64,000 bases of DNA from Flaccisagitta enflata (taxonomy: Eukaryota > Chaetognatha > Sagittoidea > Aphragmophora), in assembly GCA_965153355.1 (NCBI GenBank), contig OZ231126.1:85994001-86058000 (forward strand), in the 5' to 3' direction. A model generated the notes under the pieces. It saw nothing but the letters and a program-made list of their open reading frames with translations, made no database searches and was not told where the DNA came from. This document shows, in pieces, positions 1 through 30,252 of this stretch. A program made the translations under genes and the position numbers. Positions within the stretch are counted from its first letter, which is position 1. Each line of letters starts with the position of its first letter.

Positions 1-140
1 GGTTTCCATAGCAACCGAAATACTCAGGGACAAAAGCATCGAGTGAACAACTTATATTTCAAATATCAAGTTTTTGAAGTGAAATTAAGACACTTAAATA
101 CATTCCTCCAGTCTAGGCTGTTATTCCACGAACCCCACTG
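1..140. mobile_element. Right half of a TA-flanked foldback (mariner-like MITE)
   Basis: The end CACGAACCCCACTG is followed by TA (141-142). The stretch matches the right arm of the complete element at 11791-12182, including the segment with AAGCATCGA and the block around CCTCCAGT. The other half lies beyond the window edge. It sits in the intron upstream of the first visible cyclase exon. Confidence 0.6.
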
Positions 141-329
141 TACACTTGAGATAATTTAGGGGTCCGGAGGGCGAGGGGGCATTAAAAAACTCGGTTTCGT
201 CCTAGCTATTCCAACGGATCTAAAACATAGCCGTTTTAAGGTGAAAGTTGGATCTCAAAAAAATCAGCATCGCTCCTTTCTTGTTTTTGTCATTCTTGTG
301 TTGCTATCCCGTCCATTTACGTAATCCAG

Positions 330-2969
330 TTGTTGCCGACGACGATCGCCGATCAGCTGATTAACGGCGGAGTAGTAACGCCGGAAAACTTCGAGACGGT
401 GACCATCTATTTCAGCGACATTTGTGGTTTCACCGCCATTTCGGCCGCGTCCACGCCCAACGAAGTCGTCACGCTTCTCAACGACCTCTACACTGTCTTC
501 GATAAGATTATCGGCGATTTCGACGTCTATAAGGTAGGACACATGACTCTACAACCCACTCTGTCCGTCAGTCTGTCCGTCGGTCTGTTGGAGACGCTTA
601 GCTTTTTTTCGTCATTTAACGCTAGTTTAAGTCATTTTAAGTTATTTAAAGTTTATTTAAGTCAATTTACATTTAGTTTTTTAGTCTCATGGTCTTAACA
701 ACCGCACGCGACTGTAAGGTGTTGGCTTTGTTGCTATTTTATTAGCTTTAAGTTTTTATTGGGAATGAAATTCCAAAATCGCTCTGATGATGCTAATGGT
801 ATTGAGATAAGCCTCCGTTCCTCATTTTATATGTCTTCATTCAAAGAGTTATCCCACATTATCCCACTCTTGCTACCTACACAGACCACCAAATCCCACC
901 CTGATGAGAAAAAAGTTCCTAACGACACATTATCCCACTCAAGCCACCTACACCGACCATCAAATCCCACCCTGATGGGAAATAAGTCCCTAACGACACA
1001 TTATCCATCTCAAGCTACCTACACAGACCACCAAATCCCACCCTGATGGGAAATAAGTCCCTTACGTCACATTATACCACTCAAGCCTCCTACGCAGACT
1101 ATCAAATCCCACCCTGATGGGAAATAAGTCCTTAATGACACATTATCCCACTCAAGCCACCTACACAGACCACCAAATCCCACCCTGAGGGGAAATAAGT
1201 CCCCAACGACACAAGATCCCACTCAAGCAACCTATATCAGCTAACACTTATCCTCGGGGAGACTAAAGTGGGGGACCTGTTAAAATTAAACTTTAGGTGA
1301 CCCTTCTTACCCCATCATCGCTTAAACCTGGTTTCATGTTTGAGCGGGGTTTTAATGTATGTCGCTTAACTTGTCAGATCTCTTATGTTTAATCGTTCGT
1401 GCTGTGTCCACAGGTGGAAACCATCGGAGATGCCTACATGGTGGTATCTGGCCTGCCCAATCGGAATGGCTTAAATCATGCTCGGGAGATCGCGCGTATG
1501 GCTTTGAGACTTTTAAAAAAAGTGGAGAATTTTATCATTCGTCATATGCCAAAAGAGCAGCTCAAGTTGAGGATTGGAATTCACACCGGCCCCGTGGTAG
1601 CCGGTGTAGTAGGTGTCAAAATGCCCAGGTTTGACATCTAGCGTTTTAAGATGCGTCCGTCAGAAGAGGGTCTGTCCATCGGTCCGTCACGCCTTTTTGA
1701 AAAACATTAAAAATCGGCGATTTTCAGTACATGGATTATTCAAGCGTTATTAAAGCGTTTTGGGTTGTCTGTCCTTCCATCTGTTTCTTCATGTACATCT
1801 CATATGTCTAGCGCCAATACTCAATACTCGCAGGGATACAAACTCTAGACGCAGCGTTGCCTATCGAGCTTGTTAGAATGGAGGCTCAGTGTCGATTGTC
1901 TTATTGCCGTCTGCCTCTAACTCAGATATTGCTTGTTCGGTGACACCGTTAACACGGCCTCTCGAATGGAATCCAACGGTCTTCCGCTAAAAATCCACGT
2001 CAGCGAGCAGACTTACGACGCACTTCAGCCATTTGGCACATTCACTCTCGTCAAACGCGGGGAGGTCGCAATGAAGGGCAAAGGTGTAGTATCCCTGCTT
2101 GATAAATTTAAGATATCGTTAACCCTCACATTATATTTTTTTTCTATAAGAGACAGCTTTTTTTAACTCAACCTGGGTGTTCTTAAATTTTTGTCTGTTT
2201 CAGCCTGAAATTCTCTTAAATTGTTCTTAATTTGTTCGATGTTTCTAAATGTCTAAATCGTATAAAAATACCTTATTTAGAGCAGTTGTATCTTAAACTT
2301 GATAATTGTTATATTTTTTTAATGTAATGCCTGATTTCATAGGCAATCTAAGAAAAGAAGTTATTTTTAATAATAAACAACCTATATTTCTGAAAAATTT
2401 GAATTAAATTCATTTTTTAGCTAAGAAACTTGAATAAAATTTTTTTTCAAAAATGGTACGAGGCTTTATCTCAGCCTGGGCATTCTCTTATTTTGTTTTT
2501 GAAATTTCAGCAAATCTCAGGCTCATGTCTCTTATAAACTGGTCTCTTATAATGATCGTCATCTTCAGGAGTTCAAACGACTTATTGGTTAGAGGGCGAG
2601 ATTCCAGGCCCGTCGTCCGAAAACGACAAGGTCTCAAACGCGCCACCATCGAAGATAAAACGCGCATCGAGCGAACAAGATTTATTTCTCAGGGTGAAAG
2701 GAAGAGATCGCGCACACTCCATGCAATTCAGCAACAATCCTCTCCTCAAGACTGACAAGTCTAATGAAACCGACAGTTTCCTGCCTAGAGGTGGATCGAC
2801 GACCATCGGCGATGACCCCCTCACGATAGAGGACCCGCTCAGGCTCGATGGTGCATTTACAACAGACATTCCCTCCGTAAGAGATGGACTGTTATCCAGT
2901 GGAGGCAATGGACGTGCATATTTATCCAGCGGCAATCGAGTGAAAGCCGATGGGCCTTATTATGTCTGA
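330..2969 (+). CDS. Membrane-type guanylate cyclase, 3' exons (5' part outside window)
   Basis: Makes cGMP from GTP; this part is the cytoplasmic class III cyclase domain and C-terminal tail. Coding exons are 330-533, 1414-1628, 1926-2083 and 2569-2969. All junctions have GT/AG and the exons sum to exactly 326 codons including TGA. The exons read [10 protein letters not shown], then [11 protein letters not shown] (metal Asp), [15 protein letters not shown] (guanine-selecting Glu, second metal Asp), [33 protein letters not shown] (guanine-selecting Cys, transition-state Asn and Arg) and [14 protein letters not shown]. All residues expected of an active guanylate (not adenylate) cyclase are present. 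A tail of about 120 residues, rich in Ser, Asp and Gly, follows and ends in PYYV. The order matches natriuretic-peptide-receptor-type cyclases. Receptor and kinase-homology regions would lie to the left, so a soluble form cannot be strictly excluded, though the long tail argues against it. Confidence 0.93.
538..734 (+). mobile_element. Degenerate hairpin-ended GTCY element (A family) in cyclase intron 1
   Basis: It has GACTCTACAACCCACTCTG, GTCCGTCAGTCTGTCC and, near the end, GCACGCGACTGTAAG then GGCTTTGTT. This is the A-family order: 5' hairpin remnant, CTCTA, GTCY microsatellite, inverted subterminal GCACGCGACT, then a near-TTGTT end. The 5' hairpin is eroded. It begins only a few bases after the exon donor at 534. 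Confidence 0.6.
857..1235. repeat. Tandem repeat, 71-bp unit, about five copies
   Basis: The unit runs from CATTATCCCACTCAAGC through CAAATCCCACCCTGATGG to AAATAAGTCCCTAACGACA. Spacing is a constant 71 bases with scattered substitutions. The array lies in cyclase intron 1 and explains the short open frames there. Confidence 0.9.
1647..1693 (+). mobile_element. Fragment of a hairpin-ended GTCY element
   Basis: AAGATGCGTCC followed by AGAGGGTCTGTCC and CGGTCCGTCACG resembles the 5' end of the AGATGCGTCC-type element whose better copy is at 51943-52211 on the opposite strand. It lies in cyclase intron 2; no 3' end is recognisable. Confidence 0.4.
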
Positions 2970-3200
2970 AACCTCTTTTTTGAGGACCAGAAAACTGTGT
3001 GGTCTTTGAGTTTTGAACTACTATTTTGTGCATGTTCATTGAATGGTCTTATCAGAGCAAATGGACAGTAACCATTCCGGCTAATGTACTCCTTCGACAA
3101 AGACTACAGAGCCAAGGTAAATAATTGAAACAAGAAAAGATATTGCAACGTATTTGTTGCAGAGCCTGATTGCCCATCGATCCCCCTATGTTCATACTCT

Positions 3201-3206
3201 AATAAA
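3201..3206 (+). terminator. Candidate poly(A) signal of the guanylate cyclase gene
   Basis: AATAAA lies about 230 bases after the cyclase stop codon and is the first canonical hexamer there. No transcript evidence is available. Confidence 0.4.
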
Positions 3207-5309
3207 ATATTAACGTTAAATCTTAATTGTTTGGAGATTATGTTGATGAAAAAAAAAGGAAACTAATGATTTCTACTCCTTGAAGCTTTATTTTTTTTTT
3301 TAACATAGATTCTAGAAAGTTCTGAAACAAGGACAACCCTAATAGTCGCGTGCGGTAGGGCAGGGACTGTGAAGCCTGTAATACAGAAAAAGATACCATT
3401 CAAGAAAGTGAGTGACTGACTGAACATCCGACTGATATAGCGCGCGACTAAAAATGCCCACTGATGCTTATGACCATTTCGAGTTGCTTTCTGTGCCATC
3501 TCATTTTATGATTAGCTTCAATTTATATCATTGCCAAACTTTGAAGCTTACAAAAAAAAATCGAAGTCCCTTTTTTTTAATTTTCATAGTAATTTAAAAG
3601 GTCATGTCATGTCAGACTTGTCATGTTGGAGTGTCTATATCAGACTTGTCCTTTTTAGTAAAAAAATGTTTTTCCTCCTCCGCTGCATTTTTGCACCAGG
3701 CTTTGATGGGGCCAACAGATAAGGCCCTCATTTAAAAAAGAATGCTTCGTCCAGGTTACACATTAATTTATGATGGAAAAAGCTACATGGTTTTTTTTTT
3801 TAGGGAGTCTGTTGGTCTTTTCGTTTTGCGGATCAAGACTAAGATAGTTCTCATCAATTTTTTGTTTGTTCTGCTAGTACAATCTTGTTACGCTTCATGT
3901 TGTTTGTTCATTTTTTTACAAGTCACTATTGTTACTTTTTATATGTTTTTGCTCAATAAATGGTCTGTGAACGGTCATTCGAGTGGATAGATGTCAAAAA
4001 CTTACCATCAATTATGACTATCAAAGTACAGAAATATGGATATTACAGTAAGAGGGGCATTCAGAATTGCTAGCACCCCTTCCCATTGCTTAAATGGTCA
4101 GTACTATATTGCCATTGATGTATATATGGTAAAATTCTAGCTACTTAGGTCATTTCTTTATACTAATTTCGTTTGAATTGAAGAAACAGGACGAAGATAA
4201 GTCATTTTCTGAAGTATAGATTTAGCCCTTAAATGATTATCATCTCAGGTATTAGGAGGAAAATAGGAAACTGCCTCGATGGCTGGATTGTCTGAAGCAA
4301 GCTGGTAATCGTTAATTGGTTTCCCTATTTTGCCATCAGAAGTAAAAGATGCAAGGTGGATACTAGCGATTTTACCGCCACACAAATTGCAAAAAGTACA
4401 AAAAAGATGCTTTTAAGATTTTATTTTTCGCCCCCTTGAAACCTGCTTACGGTCATATGCATAATGCAAAAAAAGTGCACGTTTAAAAGGCAGAGATATA
4501 CATTTTCTGAAAATGGTTCTAAAATGCCTCTAATGATTCCCTTTAGTGATTTCAAAAGAAAAATTTTGTTTTTTTTTTGGTAAAATGTAAAATGAAAAAA
4601 GAAATACCGCTCAAAATGGCCATTTTTAGCCATTTTTGGCCCAAAAAGCATACTTGATCCAGGTCAATGGGGCTGAATATTGGCAGGCACACGTAACTAC
4701 ATGCTATTTATCTTGCCTAGACAAATGAAGACATTTTTGAAAATTCTCAGTACCTAAAATCACTAAAAATTGCTATTTTGGCGGTACCGAGGATGGAAAA
4801 AAAAGTATTTATCCCCCTAAGAATGGTCAAATTTTGATGAAATTTGAACCTTAGCTCCTCAACATGAAGTACAACTACCATCAAAAATTTCAAGTCAATT
4901 AGAGCACGGTAAGATGCCAAAATTGTATTTAAAAGCCAAAAAATGATATTTTGATGTTTTGAAATATCCACTTTTACATTAGGACAATGCCAACATTTGA
5001 AAAAGACTGGTCAACCATAACCCCAAAAAGTTGCTGGTGGTGTTGATTATCTTTAAAAAAGATTTTAGCCCTTATTTAGCTCTCCTTGCCTTCCAAGACA
5101 AAAAAAATAAAAATCGCTGTTACGCAAAAAAATCGTGAAAAATCACAATTTTTGTCTCTTGAGGACAAGACCTTGCCTCTGATACATTCAAACTCTATGT
5201 GACTCAAAATTCACTTGATTTTACAGTCATCCATCATATTTAGCATACTTCATGAAGAATAAAAACATTTTTGGCTTTAATTGGCGCCTAAAAACAGCCA
5301 ATCCAATAA

Positions 5310-5926
5310 CAGGGGGGGAAAGCTAAAAATGTTTTAAGCAGTTTTTAGCAGTTTTTTGCAGCGGGGTCCCCTTTTTTGATGTGCTAAAAAGTTGCTAAAA
5401 CTTTTTTTCAATAGGGTTCCCTTTTTAAGAAAATGGCTGCTAAAAACACCTTTTAGTTGCTGTAAATCCTGCTAAAAAGCCATGACTTAAAAAAAAAAGA
5501 ATTTTCTTGTTAAAGGCTTTTATAACTCAGCTAAAAAGTTCATAAAAACTTGCTAAACGGCTTTTGAAATTGTGATATTAGTTACTAAAAACTTGCTAAA
5601 TGTTTGCCAAAAAGTTAGTAAAAATTTTTAAGTGATGCAATAATATTAATGGAATTTTGCTTAAATGTTGCTAAAAATATGATAAAACGTTGCTAAAATT
5701 ATGTTAAAAATTATGCTAAAATGTTGCTAAAATATTGCTAAAAAGAAGCTCAAGTAGAGCGAGCCATTTTTGCAACATTTTAGCAGTTGCTAAAATTTCA
5801 AGGGTTCATAAACACTTTAGCATTTTTTTAGCAAATTTTTAGTAGTATGATGCTTATAAATAGGGTCCTCTTTTTAAGAATTGCTTGCTAAAAACTGCTA
5901 AAAACATTTTTAGCTTGCCCCCCCTG
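5310..5926. mobile_element. Inverted-repeat element built of GCTAAAA units (hAT-like ends)
   Basis: The left end reads CAGGGGGGGAAAGCTAAAAA. The right end, read on the other strand, gives CAGGGGGGGCAAGCTAAAAA. Both continue with TTTTAGCAGTTTTTAGCA. The interior is a degenerate series of TTGCTAAAA units in both orientations, so single strands could fold back. No clear target duplication was found and it encodes nothing. Confidence 0.65.
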
Positions 5927-6425
5927 CCATAACCGCTTTTTTTGTTGGTACCGTCGATAGGAAAAGTAGCCTTACCCCCTTAACCTGTTCTGTTCTTGAT
6001 GAAATTTGAACTGTTGCTGCTTAACATCATCTAATATCACCACCAAATTCTATGTCAATCAAACTATGCCAAGATGCCCAAATTAAAGCTTTAATATTAA
6101 ATAATGACCCAAAATGAAGTTTTTTGATTTTGTCGATATATTTACGAGCTGATCCATACATCATGCCATACATGACTATTTTTTACTTTTTCGTCCTACT
6201 AGCCTACATCATGCATATGACAGCTTAACTTGGGAAATTTGTAGAAGTTTTGATGGATGGAGATGTTTTATGAATTTTACAGCGTCGCTCTTTATTTTCA
6301 ACTGGGATTAGTTAGCTAATTCTCTCTCATGTAATTAAATAGAGCTTTAACTAGCTGGAATTATGGTGCAATAAACTATAGGATTATTAAATTGTTTTAA
6401 ATAATTCTAAACTTTATTATTAAGT

Positions 6426-6708
6426 AAAAAAGCCGGATACACGGCAATCCAGTCGCGGACGGTTTGGCAGGAGCGCTGCGAAAACCGCTCGGAATTCAAC
6501 AAGGCCGGATACACGGCCAATACCAGTTGCGGACGGATGAGCAGGGGCGGAAAAGCGCGTTTTCACACTTTTTGACTCGTCTTCACGGACGGACGAACAG
6601 ACCGACGGACGGACGGACAAAGGCTCTTATAGAGTTGTGCCCGCAACTAAAAATTTTGTGACGGACCGATCGACCGACACGGCATGGTGTAGTGTCCGCG
6701 ACTAAAAA
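6426..6708 (-). mobile_element. Hairpin-ended GTCY element (outer), interrupted by a nested copy
   Basis: On the minus strand it begins TTTTTAGTCGCGGACAC, continues with CCGTGTCGGTCGATCGGTCC, and ends with the inverted subterminal copy GTCCGCGACTGG and the hairpin GCCGTGTATCCGGC. A second element (6498-6655) sits inside it. An uninterrupted relative is at 62961-63122. Confidence 0.75.
6498..6655 (-). mobile_element. Nested hairpin-ended GTCY element (AGTTGCG type)
   Basis: The minus strand starts TTTTTAGTTGCGGGCACAAC, then CTCTATAAGAGCC and GTCCGTCCGTCCGTCCGTC. It ends CCGTCCGCAACTGG, GGCCGTGTATCCGGCC, TTGTT. The 3' CCGCAACT is the inverted copy of the 5' AGTTGCGG arm. It splits the outer element inside CGGAATTCAAAAATG, as the sister copy near 63030 shows. 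Confidence 0.8.
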
Positions 6709-7697
6709 CGCAAGACATTTGTCTTATGGCCCTATTGATTTTCCCCCTTGTCTGCAGAGTGTGCGTCAAACGTAAAGAACAAAAGTCTACCGCCGTTACG
6801 TGTCTGCCCCCTTAGCCTTTGAAATATCATACTGCTTGATGTACATGACTTATACAGAATGTCTCGGATCAGCCACGCTGTTTTCCTTCTGTCAGACAGA
6901 AGAGGATACTATCAAAACCGATTGGCGGGGCGACAAGATGCGTCAGCGCAGCTCCATGGTATTTGCGCTTCCCTTTGTAGAGCCGAGCTCTTCCTCCTCC
7001 GTTTGTGTGTGGGTGTCATGGCGGTGTTCGCGTGCCAGATGACTCGAATTCCACTGACCACTTCTTGGAACTACCCTTCCTCATTTGGTTCCTGCTTTGG
7101 GACATTTTGATTGTTTCCGTCTCTTGTTTCCCTGGATCGCGTGATAGTGATTCCCAACGCTAAATAGGATATACTGCACTGAAAATAGGAAACCGCCTAT
7201 TCAACGACAAGATCGTATAATAGAATCATGCTTGCTTGTCTTGAATGTCACGGTCTTGTCAATGTGTTCTCTCTTCGTCCAAAACAAGGTTAAAGGCATT
7301 CTCGGCGACAAGTTTCTCCTCGGCGATTTTAGTAATAACTGTACTGGAAATGGCAAGAGCATGGCGGTGACTGATAGGACCTATGTCTTGCTGTTCATTG
7401 AGAAGGGGGGGGGGAATTCTTCACATTAAGTCTTGTGACAATCTTGATGTCTTAATTATTGCCTCGAGGCCGATGTTCCATCCACTGCATTAAACCGAAA
7501 TCTTTTCCATGATTCTAGATCTATCAACAGTGTTGAAGCTCGGTTTTAGGCTCTAGGATCCACGGTCTTTCAAGGGTAAAAGTACCCGCTTCCTTAAATC
7601 ACTAGATTTAAAGCATGATCTTGAAGGTATATTCTGCATTGTACAGGGTGATCAATCTCAACTGGGAAAAAATATAAACCCTTTACTCATAAAGTAA

Positions 7698-7866
7698 ACA
7701 AAGTCAGATACACGGTTACGTTAGTCACGTGTGGGTGGGCAGGGGTCACCAGAGTATTTGGGCAGGAGCAGTATGGTCAAAGAATAAAAAACAAAAAAAA
7801 GTAAAGTGTGACCAATTAACCAACCAATGGATAAAATGAGGTGTAGTCGCGTAGCACATGATTAAA
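7698..7866 (-). mobile_element. Degenerate A-family hairpin-ended element
   Basis: AGATACACGGTTACG, GTGGGTGGGCAGGGG, AACCAACCAATGG and GTGTAGTCGCGTAGCAC followed by TTAAAAATTG keep the A-family order on the minus strand, but the hairpins are decayed. Confidence 0.45.
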
Positions 7867-8164
7867 AATTGAAAGATAACTCTTGCAATTCATTAAGTGT
7901 TATATCCTTTTAAAATTTTTGGATTAAGATGCTGTAAAGGATAACCTACAACTATACAGGAACTGATATGAAGTAATATGATAAGGTTTTGCAGATTACC
8001 TTAAGAAGCTTTAAAGTCAAATGTTACAGTAACCCAGAGAAGCAAGTGTTGCTCCGGCAGGAAACTAGATGGAGTATTCAAATAATGATTTTAATCAATG
8101 TGAATTAGTTTTTAGTGCAAGTGGACGAAGACTTCTGCTATAGGCAGCAGTTATCATTGATATC

Positions 8165-8465
8165 AGATATCACAGGGGTATTTAAAAAATTTTTAAATAT
8201 TTTTTAACAAATTTGAAATTATGAAAGTTACAAATTGTTAAAAAATGTTAAAGAGAGTTAAAGAATGTTAATAAATGTTTAAAAGTGTTAAAAAATGTTA
8301 ATAAATGTTAAAGAATGTTGAAAAATGTTGATAAGTGTTAAAAACGTTTTAATATTAAAAAATGTTAAAACATTTAATAATGTTAAAAGATATTAAAAGT
8401 TTTAAAAATTGTTAAATATCATAGAAAATGTTAAGAAGTATAAAAAGATGTTAAAAATCTAATAC
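8165..8465. repeat. AT-rich TTAAAAAATG-type tandem region
   Basis: Degenerate units of AAATGTTAAAAAATGTTAA recur for about 240 bases. Complementary TTTTTAACATTTTTT-like sequence follows at about 8940-9170, and a further part lies at 10260-10372. These may be parts of one foldback interrupted by the elements at 8466 and 9808. It is non-coding. Confidence 0.5.
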
Positions 8466-8835
8466 TTTTTAGTGGCGTGCACGCGACTCTACACCCCGCT
8501 TTGTTGGTCCGTCCGTCCGTCCATTGGTCCGTCTGTCCGTCCGTCCGTCCATCACACTTTACTTTTTTTGTAATAAAGCGTCATTTTAAGTCTTTTTTAG
8601 TCATTAATAGTTATTCTAAGTCATTTTGAGTCATTCTAAGTCATTTTAAGTTATTCAAAGTCATTTTAAGTTATTTTAAGTCATTTTTGGTCATTAGGTT
8701 TTTTAGACATTTTAAGTCCTTTTTGGACATTTTAAGTCATTCTAAGTCGTTCTAAGTCATTCTAAGTCATTTTAAGTCATTCTAAGTCCTTACCCTGTAA
8801 ATCTCGCACGCGACTTATAGGTGTTGGCCTTGTTT
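8466..8835 (+). mobile_element. Hairpin-ended GTCY element, A family, long copy
   Basis: It starts TTTTTAGTGGCGTGCACGCG then ACTCTACACCCCGC. The GTCCGTCCGTCC tract follows, then about 200 bases of TCATTTTAAG-type repeats. The end reads CTCGCACGCGACTTATAG and GGCCTTGTTTTT. The 5' palindrome and the 3' inverted GCACGCGACT copy are both visible. It encodes nothing. Confidence 0.8.
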
Positions 8836-9807
8836 TTCATGATTTTTATTCTGTAACCTCACTGCTCTTGCCCAAATAGTCTAATAACCTAAAATATGGC
8901 CCTTGCCTACCAGCATGCCTTGTTTTTTTTACATTTTCTGCATTTGGTATGTTTTTGCCTTATCATTTTTTAATATTTTTTATTATTTTTTAACATTTTT
9001 TGATATTTTTTAGCATTTTTAAATATTTGTCAACTTTTTCAAAAGATTGGTTGTGTTCAAAAGATTGCTTTATAATATTTTTTAACATTTATTAACTATT
9101 TAACTTTTTTTTATCATTCTACAATATTTCTAATGTTTTTTAAACATTTTGATTATTTTTACATAAGACATGATCTAGAGTGTTTATTTGTTTCTTATTC
9201 AAGCTCTTTGACACTGTTGTAAAGCTTTAAAACTAAAATTTTGGATCGGACAAAAAAATCATTTATCCCCACAACATCCCAAGAAAGGCCTCTTTTAAGA
9301 TAAAAGACCACTTGGCGTGGGTTGATGCCCAGAAATGTATCTTTAAGTTAAAAGCAGCACCAATAAACCTTAAAAATAGAGAATAAAAAATTCTGAATTT
9401 AAACTTTGGTGTGTTGAAATCATAATAAAGTATTTAATTTTGATTGATTCCATGAGGGTTATCCATTGATATGCTCAAACATTACGTATGAAAATTCTGT
9501 CAGGCTTTGATATTTGTATCTTAAACACTAAAAAAAAAAAACAATTCAACTGTTAGTTGAGAAAAAAAGAGGAAAATTTCTATAAGACAACTTAGGTTGC
9601 CTAGTTACCCAACTTGCTGTTGGAGCAGCTCCATGAAATTTTTACCGTAGTTAGGGGAAGCGCTCAGCTGTATGCATATCAAATTTCAAAGGAATTGAAC
9701 AACAGGAAGTATGGTTTTTGTTGATTTTTTTTGTCAAAAAATGAGTTTTTAACATTTTTTGAAAGATACATGTTTTGCCCTTTAAATTTTGTTACTGCTT
9801 GATCAAG

Positions 9808-9946
9808 AACAAGGCCAAGTAGGCCAATAAGGTGCGACGTGTGGATCGTCGAACGAATGCGTTACCGACCAACCAACCGACTGACCAACCAACCAACCGA
9901 CCAACGGACATAGCCAGCTTTAGAGGTGCTTTGTCGCACCTAAAAA
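9808..9946 (-). mobile_element. Hairpin-ended element, B family
   Basis: On the minus strand it begins TTTTTAGGTGCGACAAAGCA with the palindrome AGGTGCGAC/AAAGCACCT. It then has CTCTA, a GTTGGTTGGTCGGTTGG tract and GATCCACACGTCGCACCTTA, which contains the inverted 5' arm GTCGCACCT. The final hairpin is GGCCTACTTGGCC, followed by TTGTT. Confidence 0.85.
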
Positions 9947-10968
9947 TAGTCGCATTTTCAAAAACATCAGATCTTTACTATGATATATTGCTCGAGTCTG
10001 ATGTTCTTGGTTTTTTAATTTTTTAATTTTCCATGCGAATTTAAAATTTGGGGCAACACAAGTAATGCTAATTTGAAAGATAATTTAGGGAAATTTTCTT
10101 TTTTTTTACATCATTATTTATAACTTTTTTTTTTAGGCGTATAAATTCGCATTGATTTTTTTACTAAATCGTTCGTGGTAACATAGTTAATGACAAGAAA
10201 AAGTCAAATTTGGCAAAAAATTTTTTCAGTTTTGACCCCTCGTGAATAGCAAATGGCATCGGATTTTTCATGATGTCATTATCACTTTTTAATATTTTCT
10301 AACAAAAACTTATGTTACAAAATGTTAAAAATTGTTAAAAAAATTTTTAGCATAGGTATCCCTGATATTAGCATGATTTGAATATTTTATAGTTGAACTA
10401 ATGTTGCATCAGGAGTATTTTCAAGAAAAAATGTATTAGAAAAATGTAATAAGAAAATAGATTAAGAAAATTTATTTTTAAAAAATATATTTAAAAAATG
10501 TATTAAAAAACCAAGATTAAGCTATAGGCGTAGATGTTTTTAAATGATAGCATTAGAAATATTATTATCTTATAAAATTTGGATGTAAGAAAGATATTAA
10601 AATGGTGTTTCAAAAGATGAACAATTTATGATCAATAAACTAAGGTATTTAGGAGTAAAAGTTTGATGTTTTTTCCTATTTGAAAATGATCACTCTGTTA
10701 GAGCTGTGATCAACTTGACAAAGGTTGTTGAAAGGCTTTTCTAGACCGTTGTGTGAATTCCTCTGGTATGTATCCCATAACGTGTTCATAGAAAGCGATT
10801 TGTCATCTCTCGTCACCAGATGCTTGATTAACTTTTGTTGAGAAGATCTACGAAACACACCACACGGAGACAAAATGATACGGTAGTAAAACTAGACAAA
10901 AACGACGCCCCCTTTGGGCTTCCCTACTCCCCCGTTGGCCGGTCGTCGATGTGTAACAGCGAGTCAAA
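9947..10968. other. Upstream region of DOT1L
   Basis: AT-rich sequence with no conserved frame. The last 150 bases become more GC-balanced and presumably hold the promoter and 5' UTR. An in-frame TAA at 10954 precedes the chosen DOT1L start. No TATA box or other promoter element can be assigned with confidence. Confidence 0.5.
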
Positions 10969-29121
<18,153 letters not shown>

Positions 29122-29541
29122 TCTCTCTTATGACGAGCTCTTGATCCATCGCGATTTGATTTGAGGCACGCGCGCCTAACGGATACTAGTATCTCTCACC
29201 TTCAGTTTAGACGTTAGCGCTTTCCGATGTTTTTGGGATGAAATGAACTTTTATGAAGTGATTCTTCGCAATTTTTAATCTTTTGACACAATTTCAGTTC
29301 TGATTGTGTTTCAAAAATTTTTTGATATATTGGTGAAGGAATTTGGGTATGGTGTTGTGAACAACTTTTGGCAGTCTGTTCATTGATGGCTGCGATTAAA
29401 TTGCACGATTACGGCATGTTTTGCGAACCCGCGGACAAAAAATATCAACTCTGTTCACACCTGGTCATAACGCTTTATAACATTAAGGATTAAGGGTATG
29501 TGGGGATTGAACGAACTTCGAGATAATTCTAAAAAGAAAGA

Positions 29542-29547
29542 AATAAA
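29542..29547 (+). terminator. Candidate poly(A) signal of DOT1L
   Basis: AATAAA about 420 bases after the DOT1L stop codon. No other canonical hexamer was noticed between. Confidence 0.35.
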
Positions 29548-30252
29548 CCTACAGTTTGGTGAGGATAATGTGAAAAATAGGACAGATAGTGTACATAATT
29601 CTTGTTTTCCGCCCTCGGATTCTCGAAAGCAACCTTAAAATTTTTGCCGATTGTTATGAATAAGAAATGCCATTTTTAAGCAAATAACGTTTCTAACTTT
29701 TTTATGGAAAATGATTGAGATGCTTCGAATTGTGATTGGACACCCGTGGGCGTCAGTAGATAAAGCGGGCTGATTGCTCCCCGCTTACCTTACCGACGAG
29801 CAAAACCGTGGTATAACTGACAATTGTTTAATGTTTGCCATAGATTTATGGACTACATTGGAAATGAATGGTATGGGTATGTGGACTGGAAGATGAAGTT
29901 TAATGGGGATAATGCTCCTAAGGCACAGGGTACATGGTACAGTTTCTCAGTTCTTTTTGTTGGGCGGATTCTTTTGATCGCAGCCACGTTTGAGGGGGAT
30001 TTTAATATATAGAAAAATGAATTTTTATTGCCCTTGATTTTACAAATGGGATGATATGGACGCGATTTGATCAATAGCTCATTTATTATAATAATCAATG
30101 TTTATATTCATTTTCGAAGCTACATCACTGCCCAATCATCTTGTTTACAAGATGCTTCTCCAGTACATCCAGTGCATTTGTTTGTTTAAAAAACGGTTCT
30201 CTCTGCTTCCAGACGATCGGTACTGTCAATTCGTCATTGCACCGTTTTTACA

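Larger units (their letters stand above)
2970..6425. other. Gene-free AT-rich interval after the cyclase
   Basis: No conserved coding sequence is seen on either strand; open frames are short and low in complexity. Two diverged direct repeats lie at about 4782-4995 and 5944-6180. They share GGTACCG near the start, the block around TTGATGAAATTTGAAC, and AAGATGCC. Between them sits the inverted-repeat element at 5310-5926. Confidence 0.6.

Noticed and set aside
3263-10026. Many 60-90-codon open frames between the cyclase and DOT1L
   Set aside because: AT-rich or inside repeats, with no conserved residues, splice pattern or start context.
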